Notes: generated by a model from the sequence alone, not told the origin. Shown: positions 53,885-63,020, numbered from the stretch's first letter. The stretch is DNA of 64,000 bases from Thalassoroseus pseudoceratinae (GCF_011634775.1 NZ_JAALXT010000002.1:1178001-1242000); one strand, 5' to 3'. Numbers and translations are program-made.

Positions 53885-56314
53885 GCGTACGTTAACGGTG
53901 GCTGTCTGCGGTTCGGTCCTGATGGCTTGCTTTACATCTCGACGGGCGATGCGAGTTCGCCGAGCCCCCCAGATGGCTTGAACACCGGCCAGGACATTTC
54001 TGATCTGCTCGCGTCGATTTTGCGAATCGATGTCCGCGGTGCGAGCCAAGACCGACCGTACCGAATCCCGCCGGACAATCCGTTCGTCAACCGCGACGAC
54101 GCTCGGCCGGAAGTCTGGGCGTACGGCTTGCGCAACCCGTGGAAGATGAACTTCGACGACGCCGGTAACCTGTGGGTGGGCGATGTCGGCCGGGAACTGT
54201 GGGAGATGATTTATCGCATCGAACGCGGTGGCAACTATGGTTGGAGCATCACGGAAGGCCCGCAACCGGTGCGTCCGGAAAGCCCCCGTGGACCGACGCC
54301 GATCCTGCCTCCCGCAGCCGCCCATTCGCATATCGAATCGCGTTCGATCACCGGCGGGGCTGTGTATCGCGGCGACCGTTTGTCGCAACTCCGTGGGGCC
54401 TACATCTACGGCGATTACGTCACCGGCAAACTCTGGAGCTTTCGTTACCAGGACGGTCGGGTGACGGAGCGGCAGGAGATCGCGGACTCTTCGCTCGCGA
54501 TCATTACCTTCGGCGAAACCCGCGAGGGGGAGTTGTTCATCGTCGGATATGACGGCACGATTCATCGTCTGGTGCCGAATCCGGCGGAAGCGACGAACAG
54601 CAAGTTCCCCGTCCTATTGAGCGAAACCGGTTTGTTCGAATCCGTCGAGCAGCGAACTCCGGCGACCGGCGTGATTCCTTACCGAATCGTCGCTGAACCG
54701 TGGATGGACGGAGCCCATGCCGAGCGGGCGATCGCGACCCCGGGAACTTCTAAACTCGACGTCTACCGCAGCAGCAACGCCCAAGTCGGCAACCTCAAAG
54801 GCCAATGGGCGTTTCCTGCGGAAACCGTTTTTGTGAAAACGCTCTCTTTGGAAATGGCTCCGGATCGCTGGCAGCCCGTGGAGACGCAACTGCTGCACCG
54901 CGACGGCGAAACCTGGCGGGGATATACGTTCGCCTGGAACAACGACGGCACTGATGCGGAACTCGTGCCGACCGGCGGAACGGAAAAAACTTACCACGTC
55001 GTCGACGAGTCGATGCCCGCTGGTCGTCGACAGCAGACGTGGCGGTTTGCAAGCCGGACGGAATGCCTCGTCTGCCATACGACCCGCAGCGGCTCGATCC
55101 AGAGCTTCCGTGTCGAACAGCTCGATCGACCGATCGGCCCCGGGCAAAACCAATTGACACATTTCGTCGAGATGGGTCTGTTCGATGACCCCGACCCTCT
55201 ACTCGCGAAGCTCAAAGTCCAGCCGCACCCGCTGACCGGTCCGTCCGACACGAGTGCGGATCTACAGGCCCGGGCGCGGTCTTACCTCGATCTCAACTGT
55301 GCTCATTGCCACATCCGTGGCGGCGGCGGGACGGCGAATTTCGAAATGCGTCGCGAGTTGCCGTTGGAGCGAACAGGCCTCGTCGGCGAACGCCCGACGC
55401 AGGGCACGTTCGAACTGTTTGCTCCGGAAATCGTGGCGGCCGGCGATCCTGACCGCAGTGTAATGTTCTATCGAATGGCAACGCTCGGACGCGGCCGCAT
55501 GCCGCATGTCGGCTCACGCGTCATCGATGAAGCCGGTCTTGGATTAATTCGTGAGTGGATCGCTTCGCTGCCCGCGGAACAACCGTCACTGGCTGTTCGT
55601 AAACTGCGGAAAGAACAGGCGGCAGCCCTGGCGAAGCTGCGAACAGACGAATCGGCGGCCCGCGAACTACTGGCGTCGACGAGCGGGGCCTTGCAATTGC
55701 TAACCGCACTTGACGAGGGCACACTCCCGCCCGCGGAACAACAGCGGATCATCGAAGCGGCAACCGACGGCAGGCCGCCCCACATCCGCGGCCTGTTCGA
55801 ACGCTTCCTGCCAGAATCGCGGCGACCGAAACGGCTGGGGGAATCGGTCGATCCGGCGATGATCCTCAGCCTCAACGGTGATGCGAAACGCGGCCGGGAT
55901 TTGTTCTTAAACGCCACCGGCGTCCAATGCCGGAACTGTCACCAGGTTGGCGAGCAAGGGCGAAACGTCGGCCCCCGGCTGGACGGCGTTAGCAAGCGAC
56001 TATCGCGTCGCCAACTGCTCGAAAGCATCCTTGACCCTTCCGCGGTCGTCGACGAGAAGTTCCGCACGTGGCTCGTGCAGACTGCCGACGGCCGCGTGAT
56101 CTCGGGACTGCTGATCAAACGGACGGACCATGTAGTCGTGCTCCGCGGCACCGATGGAAAAGACGTTCGCGTGCCGATGAGCGATGTCGAGCAATTGGTC
56201 CCAGCGCAAAAGTCACTCATGCCGGACCTGCTCGCCCGCGACCTGACGGCCAAAGAATTGGCGGATCTCTTGAGCTTCCTGCAATCGTTGGAATCTCCGC
56301 CGACCGAACCCTAA
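53885..56314 (+). pseudogene. 5'-truncated PQQ-sugar-dehydrogenase-like/cytochrome c protein
   Basis: The frame is open and similarity begins abruptly at about 53891 (NGGCLRFGPDG). The beta-propeller of a soluble PQQ/glucose-dehydrogenase type is cut in its middle: YISTGDASSP, EVWAYGLRNPWKMNFD, GDVGRELWEMI, GGAVYRGDRL. Then come a linker, and cytochrome-like CVCH-type sites: ECLVCHTTRSG, DLNCAHCHIRGG and QCRNCHQVGEQG, with a C-terminal heme/PVC-type domain. The rest is intact to 56314. The missing N-terminus means no signal peptide and at best a fragment, so no working enzyme. Its left edge is 175 bases from the integrase stop. Confidence 0.88.
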
Positions 56315-57481
56315 CAGCAGCGTTCCTACGACTGCGATTCATCAAGCGAAATCTGCCGTCGCCTGCGTGCTACTACGGGGGCGGTATTTAACAACCAATT
56401 CGATCGGCGTCACGCATAAAAATCTTCCGCGTCAAGATGACGTCACAGGCGGAAGCGTTCTTGAAGGCGGCGGTGCAATCGGTCTGCTGCTGGAAGGAAA
56501 TGGGACGCCGTTGAAAACTTGTGTTCCGAACGATCCACACACGGAGATCGTCAACGGCGAAGACTGTAGACTACTGCCGGTTCGGTTCTTTTGGTTACAT
56601 GTGTGCTGTACTCAAGTATCACCCGTCAGTGAGCAAACGTTAGGGGCCGAGTCACACAAAACAGCGTCAGCAAGTTCGATCGTCGACGACAGAACTCTGA
56701 GATGATCCTTGGTCAGAGGCATGATGGCGGCGACCATGTCAAGACTTGGGAATCGCTCCAGGAGCCCCTGCGAGACAGATTTCGCGACACGCCGAGGGAG
56801 AACAGCTCCTAGAATGCCGGAATTTTGATTTTGGTCTTCTGGGGCTTTCAGTATCCGATCAAGCTCTATCCCCTTCAACTTCAATTGGGGTTCAATCGTA
56901 CCTCGTTCACCTCGATTTGGTGGGTAAGACTCCGACTCGTTTACCTTGATTGAGGTTCAGATTGAGGTTCGGCAACCCCAACTGGACCCAGAATCTCCAA
57001 TCGTGTTGACACGTCTGGAAAATGGCTAGCCCGCTCTTGCGATTGGCAAGCGGGCGAACCTATTGTTTCCACTGAGTGAAAGCGGGAATCGCTCGGCAGC
57101 GAGCCAGAACACGAACACCGTGATGCAGAGCATGCAATCGGCAGAGCAAAGCTTGAATGACCAAAATCGACTGTCGTCCCAATCCCAACTCGCGTCTACG
57201 GCCTCGTCAACTTGCTCAAAAACGACTCGACACGGACGCTAGCACCCTGCACGGCCACGGCTCACGGAAGAAAACACGTGGCATGACGCGTTGGTTTTTC
57301 GTAGCGCGGAATGTGCTTTTCACGCTAGGTCCGGGGGGACCTGCGAGGCTACGCCAACATGTCGTCTGGCGGCACGATTCTACTCACCTGCGGCGCCCGA
57401 ATACGCTTACGATTCGTGGCACAAAAACGCATGCATTTATCCACGCGTCACGCAGGGGGCTGTGAACAACGGTCGGAAAGT
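56315..57481. other. Gene-poor accessory region
   Basis: About 1.17 kb without a gene I can support. A minus-strand frame of 90 codons at 56612-56884 has only a TTG start and no recognisable domain. A hairpin CTTCCGC...GCGGAAG lies near 56428, and GCCCGCTCTTGC-GATTG-GCAAGCGGGC at 57029-57055. The region looks like debris between the truncated dehydrogenase and the ISL3 element. Confidence 0.45.
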
Positions 57482-59200
57482 GGACCTTCGGCAACTTTGG
57501 TGAAGTGGGGCGTAGAATGGGGGATTGATCGATCTACGACCACGTACCTCAGGAGCTTGCGTACGTTGTTACCCTTGTTGCCGTCTGACGTTGGATTGCG
57601 TTTGGACCGTGTGGAAATGAATGATGTTCTTGTTACGTTTTCGTTGAGCCCTTTGGCTCTAACCGCCTCTTGCCCCGGCTGTGGCCAGCAAACCGGCTGC
57701 GTTCATAGTCGTTACACTCGAACGGCCCGGGACCTACCAATTCAAGGACGCCCGGTCCAGCTACTGATGACGGTTCGCCGCTTTTTCTGCCGGAACCCCG
57801 ATTGTCTGCGTCGAGTTTTCTGTGAACCCATCCCGCAATTACTGGCCAAGCATGCTCACTCGACCACTCGGCTCGCGGATACCCATCGAACGATTGGCCT
57901 GACGCTTGGCGCTGAATCAGGGGCTCGTTTGGCTGGCAAGTTGGGCATGCCCGTCAGTTCGACGACACTGCTGCGACGGGGCAAGAATGGGGGGCCGAAT
58001 ACGACGCCTGCTCCACGCATCGTTGGGGTCGACGACTGGGCCATTCGGAAGGGACAGCGGTACGGGACGATTATCGTCGACCTGGAGCGAAGAGAAGTCT
58101 TGGAACTGCTGCCGGGACGGGATGGAAGTGAACTGCGAACTTGGCTGGGCCAGCACCCCGAGGTCGAAGTCCTCTGTCGCGATCGCTGGGCTCCATACGC
58201 CGAGACAGCGACCGCAGCCGCTCCCCAGGCCCAACAGATCGCTGACCGTTGGCATTTGCTGGGAAACATTCGCGAGGCACTCGAGCGGTTTCTCGATCGC
58301 CACGTGGGGAAAATCAAAGCCGCATTCACTCCGACGATTGTCAATCCGCCAGATTCCAACTCTGATCCGGAAACGCCAGCGGAAGTTTTACCGCCAGCAA
58401 CTGACAAGCAGCAGCAACGACATGACCGTTGGCGAGAGGCACGTCGGCGTCGCGATGAGGGACAATCGCTTCGTCGAATTGCCCGCGAGATGCAATTGTC
58501 GTGGCGAATCGTGCAGCGTTACCTTCAGTCTGATCAGCTTCCGAACTGGCGGCCTGGTCGTGTAGGCCCCTCGCAAATGACGAACTACCGGGAACGCATT
58601 GAGGCTTGGTTAGCGGATGGGAACGACAATGCGGCGGCCCTGCATCGGCCGTTGCTCTGTGAAGACATCCGGTTGAGTTACACCACCGTGCGGGCCTACG
58701 TCAGCCGACAATTGGCGAAACGCGGTCTGACTCGTCAGCGAATCAACGCAGCCAGACCTCCTCGGTCACGTGCTCCGTCCACCAAAGCTCTTTCGTTCGC
58801 CGTGATAACTGATCCCCCCCGACGAACACCGACGCAGCAAAGCCAGGTGAATTGTCTGCACAAATTAAGTCCTAAAATCGCGCGAGGCGGTCGACCTTGT
58901 CGAAACATTCGCAGCCCTAATCCGCAAGTCATCTTTTTTGACGTGGCGGGAATGGCAAGCGAAAGCGTGGGACAGCCCATGTTCGGAGCTGCGAAGATTT
59001 GCCGAAGGGCTCGAACGCGACCGAAAAGCGGTTCAGGCAGCGTTCGACGAACCTTGGAGCAGCGGACCGGTCGAAGGGCACATCAACCGCTTGAAGACGA
59101 TCAAGCGTCAAATGTACGGCCGGGCCGGCTTGGCACTCCTTAGAGCCCGAATGATCCGTGCCAGGTGATCGCCCCGCTTCACCAAGTTTGCCGAAGAGCC
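57482..59200 (+). mobile_element. ISL3-family insertion sequence (1719 bp)
   Basis: The terminal inverted repeats are clear. The left end is GGACCTTCGGCAACTTTGG (57482 on), and the right end, read inward, is GGCTCTTCGGCAAACTTGG (to 59200). The two agree over about 31 bases with five mismatches. The flanks CGGAAAGT and ACTATCCA do not form the 8-base target duplication expected for ISL3, so one flank may have been rearranged. The transposase inside is frameshifted, so the copy is probably immobile. Confidence 0.9.
57557..59168 (+). pseudogene. ISL3 transposase, frameshifted near the C-terminus
   Basis: The start is taken at TTG 57557. The ISL3 zinc-like motif CPGCGQQ...C...FFCRNPDC is present, then the DDE catalytic domain with first Asp in GVDDWAIRKG and second Asp in VLCRDRWAPYAE. 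Around 58881-58892 (GCGCGAGGCGG) the frame shifts by +1 (or -2). The correct continuation, including the third catalytic Glu in SGPVEGHINRLKTIKRQMYGR, lies in the other frame to 59168. A plain read gives a 57359-59143 protein without this Glu. The enzyme is thus inactive unless frameshifting occurs. Confidence 0.88.
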
Positions 59201-59539
59201 ACTATCCAACCGTTGTTCACATCTGATTCACGAGTTGCCTTCGACTCGGGAAGTGAACGAGTGCTTGTGGAAAAACTGGCTCTACATAGACCAAAAGTTC
59301 TCCAAAACTGCCGAATCGGGACCGATCGGACGCATCTTTGCAACGAATGCAGCACGAATTTGGCACGAAATCGGTCAAACGACGGCGTCTGAGACCGCGA
59401 AACAGTCTCGGGAAAGCTCAGTGTCTAGCCCGGGAACGGCCCAACAGCATCAAGTTGGAAAAGCTGCGTAGGCAGGAGAGGACCATGGAGCCAGCCTAGC
59501 GGCCAAAGAGTTCGATTCTTTAATTTGTAGGAGACCATC
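59201..59539. other. Region between the ISL3 element and the next gene
   Basis: 339 bases. A TTG-initiated frame at 59235-59471 (78 codons, NECLWKNWLYIDQKFSK) has no ribosome site and no family that I recognise; it might be the remnant of a gene hit by the IS. Otherwise nothing is visible. Confidence 0.4.
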
Positions 59540-60358
59540 ATGTACCGACCACGAAAGCCGACGCGTTCCCCCCGCCGCACTCTCCGCGTGCGAGGCAAAG
59601 TTCGCACGTTCTCCTTGGGGCCCTGGGCAAATCCAGCAACTCAAGCAATTGTTCAGGCCGAGAGCGTCAGCGAAGCCATGGCAGAAGCCGCCCGGGCCTC
59701 CGCCGAGAGTGTATTGACCCGGTTGGAGCAACTCGAACCCTGCCAGCGGTTTCTCGACTACAAAACCAAGAGGCTGCTGAGCCGTGTCCGCCGAAAGCGG
59801 CAGCTATCCGGCGTGGTCGCACTGCTCGACTCATCCGTTCATCCCACAACCGACGAGACTCCCATGTTTCGCCACCAAACCCGTCAGCGTTCTGCCCATC
59901 TCCCCAAGATCGATCGCGACGACTGGGACGAGTTGCTTGAACGCGTCACCGATGGAAACGCAGATGCCTTGGCAGAATTACAGCAACGACTGCGGCGTCA
60001 CCCGCAGCTCCGTGATTTGTTAGGCGACGTCAGCCGTTATGTACAGGAAGTGTTGATCGACATGATCGGATCGGAATCCGTCTTGGTGCGAGAGTCGTTG
60101 CTTCAACGCCACGCTGAGCTTCGCGAGCAACTGCAAGTCATCGGTACCGACCCTCTGGAACGACTGCTGATTGAACAGACGCTGACCACCCTTCTGGATC
60201 TCTCGATCCAGCAAATGGGCTTCTTTAAACGGGCGGTGACAGAAAATCAAAAACGCCGTTGGGAACGAAACATGGAGCGAGCCCAGAAACATCATCTAGC
60301 AACAATTGCCAGATTGAACGAATATCGCCACATGTCTAATCAGAATCGCACTCCATGA
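59540..60358 (+). CDS. Unknown accessory protein, helical
   Basis: 272 residues, ATG 59540 with TAGGAG 7 bases upstream. A very basic N-terminus (PRKPTRSPRRTLRVRGKVR) suggests nucleic-acid contact. The rest is long amphipathic helices without Cys patterns, ending in EKRRWERN-type basic helices. No family recognised. It precedes a second small gene whose ATG overlaps its stop (or begins 15 bases later with a better site), so the two form a unit. Confidence 0.68.
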   Translation: MYRPRKPTRSPRRTLRVRGKVRTFSLGPWANPATQAIVQAESVSEAMAEAARASAESVLTRLEQLEPCQRFLDYKTKRLLSRVRRKRQLSGVVALLDSSVHPTTDETPMFRHQTRQRSAHLPKIDRDDWDELLERVTDGNADALAELQQRLRRHPQLRDLLGDVSRYVQEVLIDMIGSESVLVRESLLQRHAELREQLQVIGTDPLERLLIEQTLTTLLDLSIQQMGFFKRAVTENQKRRWERNMERAQKHHLATIARLNEYRHMSNQNRTP

Positions 60359-60372
60359 CGAAGGAGATCACA

Positions 60373-60657
60373 ATGTTCCGCAAGCCGACTTTGCTCCGTC
60401 TGCAGCGAGAGTTCCTTTCCAGGTTAGAACAGCGAAAGAAACTTGGACTATACGAGTCATTCGTATCAGGATTGGATATTTTTCTGACGTTCTGCGAACG
60501 CGCACGTCGTGATTTTCTCAATGGAGCACGAGTGCTCGAAACGGATTTTGAGAGGATCCATTGGTCCGCCGTTGTATTCCGATTCAATGTTGATCAGTTG
60601 GCCGCGAATGCGTACAGGCGCCAATCTCTACCCTACCGTTGGAAGGTAGTCCCTTAA
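60373..60657 (+). CDS. Unknown small protein paired with the previous gene
   Basis: 94 residues from ATG 60373, with GAAGGAGATC just upstream; ATG 60355 overlaps the previous stop. About the first 75 residues (RLQREFLSRLEQRKKLGLYESFV, DIFLTFCERARRDFL) are Arg-rich helices. The last part runs into sequence that on the other strand belongs to a truncated GNAT gene, so its original C-terminus may have been replaced at a junction near 60610. Confidence 0.6.
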   Translation: MFRKPTLLRLQREFLSRLEQRKKLGLYESFVSGLDIFLTFCERARRDFLNGARVLETDFERIHWSAVVFRFNVDQLAANAYRRQSLPYRWKVVP

Positions 60658-60916
60658 AACCACATGTCCCAATGATGTTTCCGTTGACTTCTGCCAAGTA
60701 GCAAATCCACGGCTTGAATGCCTCAACGGTCGAATACAGGTCCCTGCTGGCCACGACAAGATCGGCGAGCAACTCTGGAACGCTTGTCAGCAACGTGTCA
60801 GGCACAAGGCCAGCGTCAACTTCCACCAATCGAAATGCCAAGTATGTCTGTCTCGTGTTAGTGGTTCTCGCCGACGAACGAACCACATCACCGGGCCGCG
60901 ACGAGTGATTGTCCAC
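60584..60916 (-). pseudogene. GNAT acetyltransferase fragment, 3' truncated
   Basis: On the minus strand a GNAT domain begins around 60841 (FRLVEVDAGLVPDTLL) and shows FKPWICYLAEVNGNIIGTCGFKGLPSNGRVEIGA, with the acetyl-CoA strand region still to come. After RVEIGA it diverges to THSRPTDQH and stops. The acetyl-CoA-binding loop (Q/R-x-x-G-x-G/A) is missing, so this copy cannot be active. Its 5' side abuts a truncated attC-like site. Confidence 0.78.
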
Positions 60917-60962
60917 TTGAATACGCCCGGCTTTGCGGCTTCAGTGGATTGAATTGTTATTT
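60912..60962 (-). repeat. Truncated attC-like site B
   Basis: On the minus strand AAATAAC (60962-60956) is the left core box, followed by TCCACTGAAGCC. The opposite arm is TTCAAGTGGA (60921-60912), which pairs with it with one unpaired base, as attC arms do. After TGGA the pairing partner of the outer box (GTTRRRY) is missing, so the site is cut at its right end next to the GNAT fragment. Confidence 0.55.
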
Positions 60963-60982
60963 GGCGTTTTGCAGGCCAACTC

Positions 60983-61486
60983 TCAACCGGAATCGCCTTG
61001 GTATGCGCCCGCCGAATACGTCAGTTCGTAACTGTGTGAATAGATTTCGATCAGGTTTCCAAACGGGTCTTCGCAGTAAACCATTCGGTAAGGTTTTTCG
61101 CCGGGATAGTATTCGCGAACCGGCATTCTCTGTTTGCCTCCATTCTCTACGATCCGTTTCGCAAGCCCTTCCACGTCTGGGTCTTGCACGCAAAAGTGGA
61201 ACACGCCCGTCTTCCAGTATTCAAAATTGTTTTCAGGCTTCTCAGCGTTCTTGAACTCGAAAAGTTCAACGCCGATTTTGTCACCGGTCGCCAAGTGTGC
61301 GATCCTGAACCGTTCCCATCCTTCCCCAAAAACATCATTGCACATTACGCCAATGGCAGAATCATCCGACACAACTTCTGTCGCTGGCATGATGACGTAC
61401 CAGCCAAGAGTTTTCGTGTAGAACTCGACAGCTTGGTCCAAGTCCGTAACGGAGATGCCGATGTGCGAAAAGGTTCGGGGAAACAT
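60983..61486 (-). CDS. VOC superfamily protein (glyoxalase-like), gene cassette cargo
   Basis: 167 residues. Both VOC halves are present: FSHIGISVTDLDQAVEFYTKTLGWYV with the first-strand His, then GVELFEFKNAE with a metal-ligand Glu, FHFCVQDPDVEGLAKRIVENGG with the third-strand His, and EDPFGNLIEIYSHS with the closing Glu. All four metal ligands can be assigned, so it may be active on a small organic substrate. It lies between two attC-like sites on the minus strand, the layout of an integron cassette. RBS GAGAGAA precedes ATG 61486. Confidence 0.9.
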   Translation of the reverse strand: MFPRTFSHIGISVTDLDQAVEFYTKTLGWYVIMPATEVVSDDSAIGVMCNDVFGEGWERFRIAHLATGDKIGVELFEFKNAEKPENNFEYWKTGVFHFCVQDPDVEGLAKRIVENGGKQRMPVREYYPGEKPYRMVYCEDPFGNLIEIYSHSYELTYSAGAYQGDSG

Positions 61487-61560
61487 TATGAAAATTCTCT
61501 CGGTTTGATATTGCAGTTGTGACGTCGTCGGAAACGGAGTTCGCTGAGACTGCTTAAGCC

Positions 61561-61647
61561 GAATAACGACTTTGATCAGCGGGTTGTGGCCGTTGATCGT
61601 TGCATGTCAGATTGACAGCGGACCACAACTCCGTTGGATCATTTTGT
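61561..61647 (-). repeat. attC-like site A, interrupted by a group II intron
   Basis: The right core box GTTATTC on the minus strand is GAATAAC at 61561-61567 of the plus strand. Two long arms pair imperfectly: TGATCAGCGGGTTGTGG on the left, and the rc of CCACAACTCCGTTGGATCA on the right. The plus strand ends TTTTGT at 61647, followed by the intron. Beyond the intron, TATGC (62406-62410) completes GTTATGC, so the reassembled site runs GCATAAC ... GTTATTC over 92 bases. This is the architecture of an attC recombination site. Its pairing quality should be scored formally. Confidence 0.72.
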
Positions 61648-62405
61648 GTACGCCCGGCATGGGCGTGATTTTATGGGGTGCAAGTCCCCTGTCCGAGACT
61701 GGGAGTCTTAAGGAGATCAGTATACCAAATGATCGCTCCGATCGACAAAGTACGAGGTGAGGGCAACTGCGGTTGGGCGAGGAACCGTGGGGAGGAAGCC
61801 TGTGAATGCGTGCGTAAGGACCGGTCTGATTTCGCCGCCGGTCGCACTCTCACCAAAGCTGCGAGGCTACGAACAGGAACGTCATACAAGGCCGGTGCGG
61901 GTACGGGCGACGGTCAATGTCGCGGCGAAGTCCGTCCATCAGTTCAAGCAACGTATCCGCGCGATCACCGGCCGCAGCCGGGGCATCTCCATGGAACGCC
62001 GCCTGAGCGAACTGCGAAGTTACGTTCGCGGCTGGATGGGCTACTTCGGGCTGGTGTCATAGTTGAAGCTGTTCGACAAGCTCGATCAGTGGATACGACG
62101 TCGAATCCGGATGTGCTACTGGAAGCAGTGGCGTCGGCCCAAGCGTCGACGCGAAATGCTCATTCGGCTCGGCGTTCCCAGGCGTCAGGCGATCCGCCAT
62201 GCACGCAGCCGCCGGAGCTACTGGCACATGTCCAAGACAATTGCCAGCGGCGTCGGGCTGACCAATGCGTGGCTGGCCGAACAAGGACTGCTCAGCCTGA
62301 AGACACTATGGGCCAAGCTTGCTCAACTTCGTTGAACCGCCGGATGCGGACCCGCACGTCCGGTGGTGTGGGGAGAGTCACCGGCAACGGTGGCCCTTAC
62401 CCGAT
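61648..62405 (+). mobile_element. ORF-deleted group II intron (IIC-attC type)
   Basis: About 758 bases, beginning GTACGCCCGGCATGGG and ending CTTACCCGAT (GU...AY). The 5' part has GGGGTGCAAGTCCCCT of domain I. Domain V is the hairpin from 62335 (GAACCGCCGGATGCGG, GTCCGGTGG). The C-terminal part of the reverse transcriptase lies directly behind the 5' RNA part, so most of the RT is deleted. The RT end and insertion in attC both fit the group IIC-attC lineage. It sits on the strand opposite to the cassettes, as expected for that lineage. Confidence 0.85.
61913..62335 (+). pseudogene. Remnant of group II intron reverse transcriptase/maturase (domain X end)
   Basis: In one frame it reads the maturase part of LtrA-type proteins: KSVHQFKQRIRAITGRSRG, LRSYVRGWMGYFGL, then a TAG at 62060, and RWIRRR-like QWIRRRIRMCYWKQWRR, RSYWHMSKTIASGVGLTNAWL, GLLSLKTLWAKL. 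The palm with YADD and the fingers are absent. The nonsense codon and the missing domains make it non-functional. Confidence 0.88.
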
Positions 62406-62977
62406 TATGCGTCCGCGTGGTGTTGATTCTTGAATTCTCGACGCCGCTGCCTGCCGGATTTGGCTGAGCCAGTAAATGTACGTTGAATGCGCGATGCGGG
62501 CACTGATTTAAATACCTTGATCTCGTAGTCTTCGAAAACCCAACGCATCCAGTTGGGATCAGTCCTGAGGCGATTGTACGCCTCAGGATCGGCTTCGACT
62601 ACTTTGCGACCCAGTTCGGCTTCGTTGCCAGAACTGCTATCTGCAATGGTTTCCCCAATACGCCAGAGGATAGTGTCACGATACTCCGCCGTCAGTTCGT
62701 CAATGGACTGATACATCGGAGCGTGCTTGCCGTTATCGATCGACCACTGAATCCAGTGGCAGAATGTTGCGGGCATGTCATCATCAGTTAGACGAACGAC
62801 GAAGCCATTGTATTGCGTGCGTGGACGCCAAGAGCGGAATGCTTGCGCCCACCATCGATCGACTGAGCGGTGGCCAGTCAACGGAAAGAAGTGGGAAGCG
62901 GAGTCTTTCCCCGCAGTGATCCCATTGCGGAGGATTCCCTTCGTGTTCTTAACAGGCGACCAATGGACTACGAGCAT
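62405..62977 (-). CDS. Unknown protein, ADP-ribosyl-fold-like, gene cassette cargo
   Basis: 190 residues from ATG 62977; the frame continues upstream through the attC. The N-terminus VVHWSPVKNTKGILRNGI resembles the first strand and helix of ART-fold proteins (RNA 2'-phosphotransferase, DarT-like). The matching later motifs are not certain, so the class is a suggestion. Its stop codon TAA lies in GCATAAC, the left core box of attC A, now at the intron border. It begins 11 bases after the core box of attC C. Both edges thus fit an integron cassette. Confidence 0.72.
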   Translation of the reverse strand: MLVVHWSPVKNTKGILRNGITAGKDSASHFFPLTGHRSVDRWWAQAFRSWRPRTQYNGFVVRLTDDDMPATFCHWIQWSIDNGKHAPMYQSIDELTAEYRDTILWRIGETIADSSSGNEAELGRKVVEADPEAYNRLRTDPNWMRWVFEDYEIKVFKSVPASRIQRTFTGSAKSGRQRRREFKNQHHADA

Positions 62978-62987
62978 CGACTTTGAC

Positions 62988-63020
62988 GCATAACGATGAA
63001 GCTCAGCCGCCGGGGGCGGC
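62988..63020 (-). repeat. attC-like site C, right half
   Basis: On the minus strand GGCGGCTGAGCTTCATC runs into GTTATGC (62994-62988). Inside, GCCGCC-GGG-GGCGGC (63006-63020) forms a short stem. The left arm that should pair with GATGAAGCTCAG is not found to the right, where sequence changes towards the AraC gene, so the site is probably broken. Confidence 0.5.

Noticed and set aside
56612-56884. 90-codon minus-strand frame
   Set aside because: TTG start, no ribosome site and no recognisable domain; not enough to support a gene, though a fragment is possible.
57029-57055. Hairpin GCCCGCTCTTGC-GATTG-GCAAGCGGGC as a terminator
   Set aside because: A good stem, but no T run follows and no gene ends next to it.
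59235-59471. 78-codon frame after the IS element
   Set aside because: TTG start without ribosome site. Could be a remnant of a disrupted gene but I cannot identify it.
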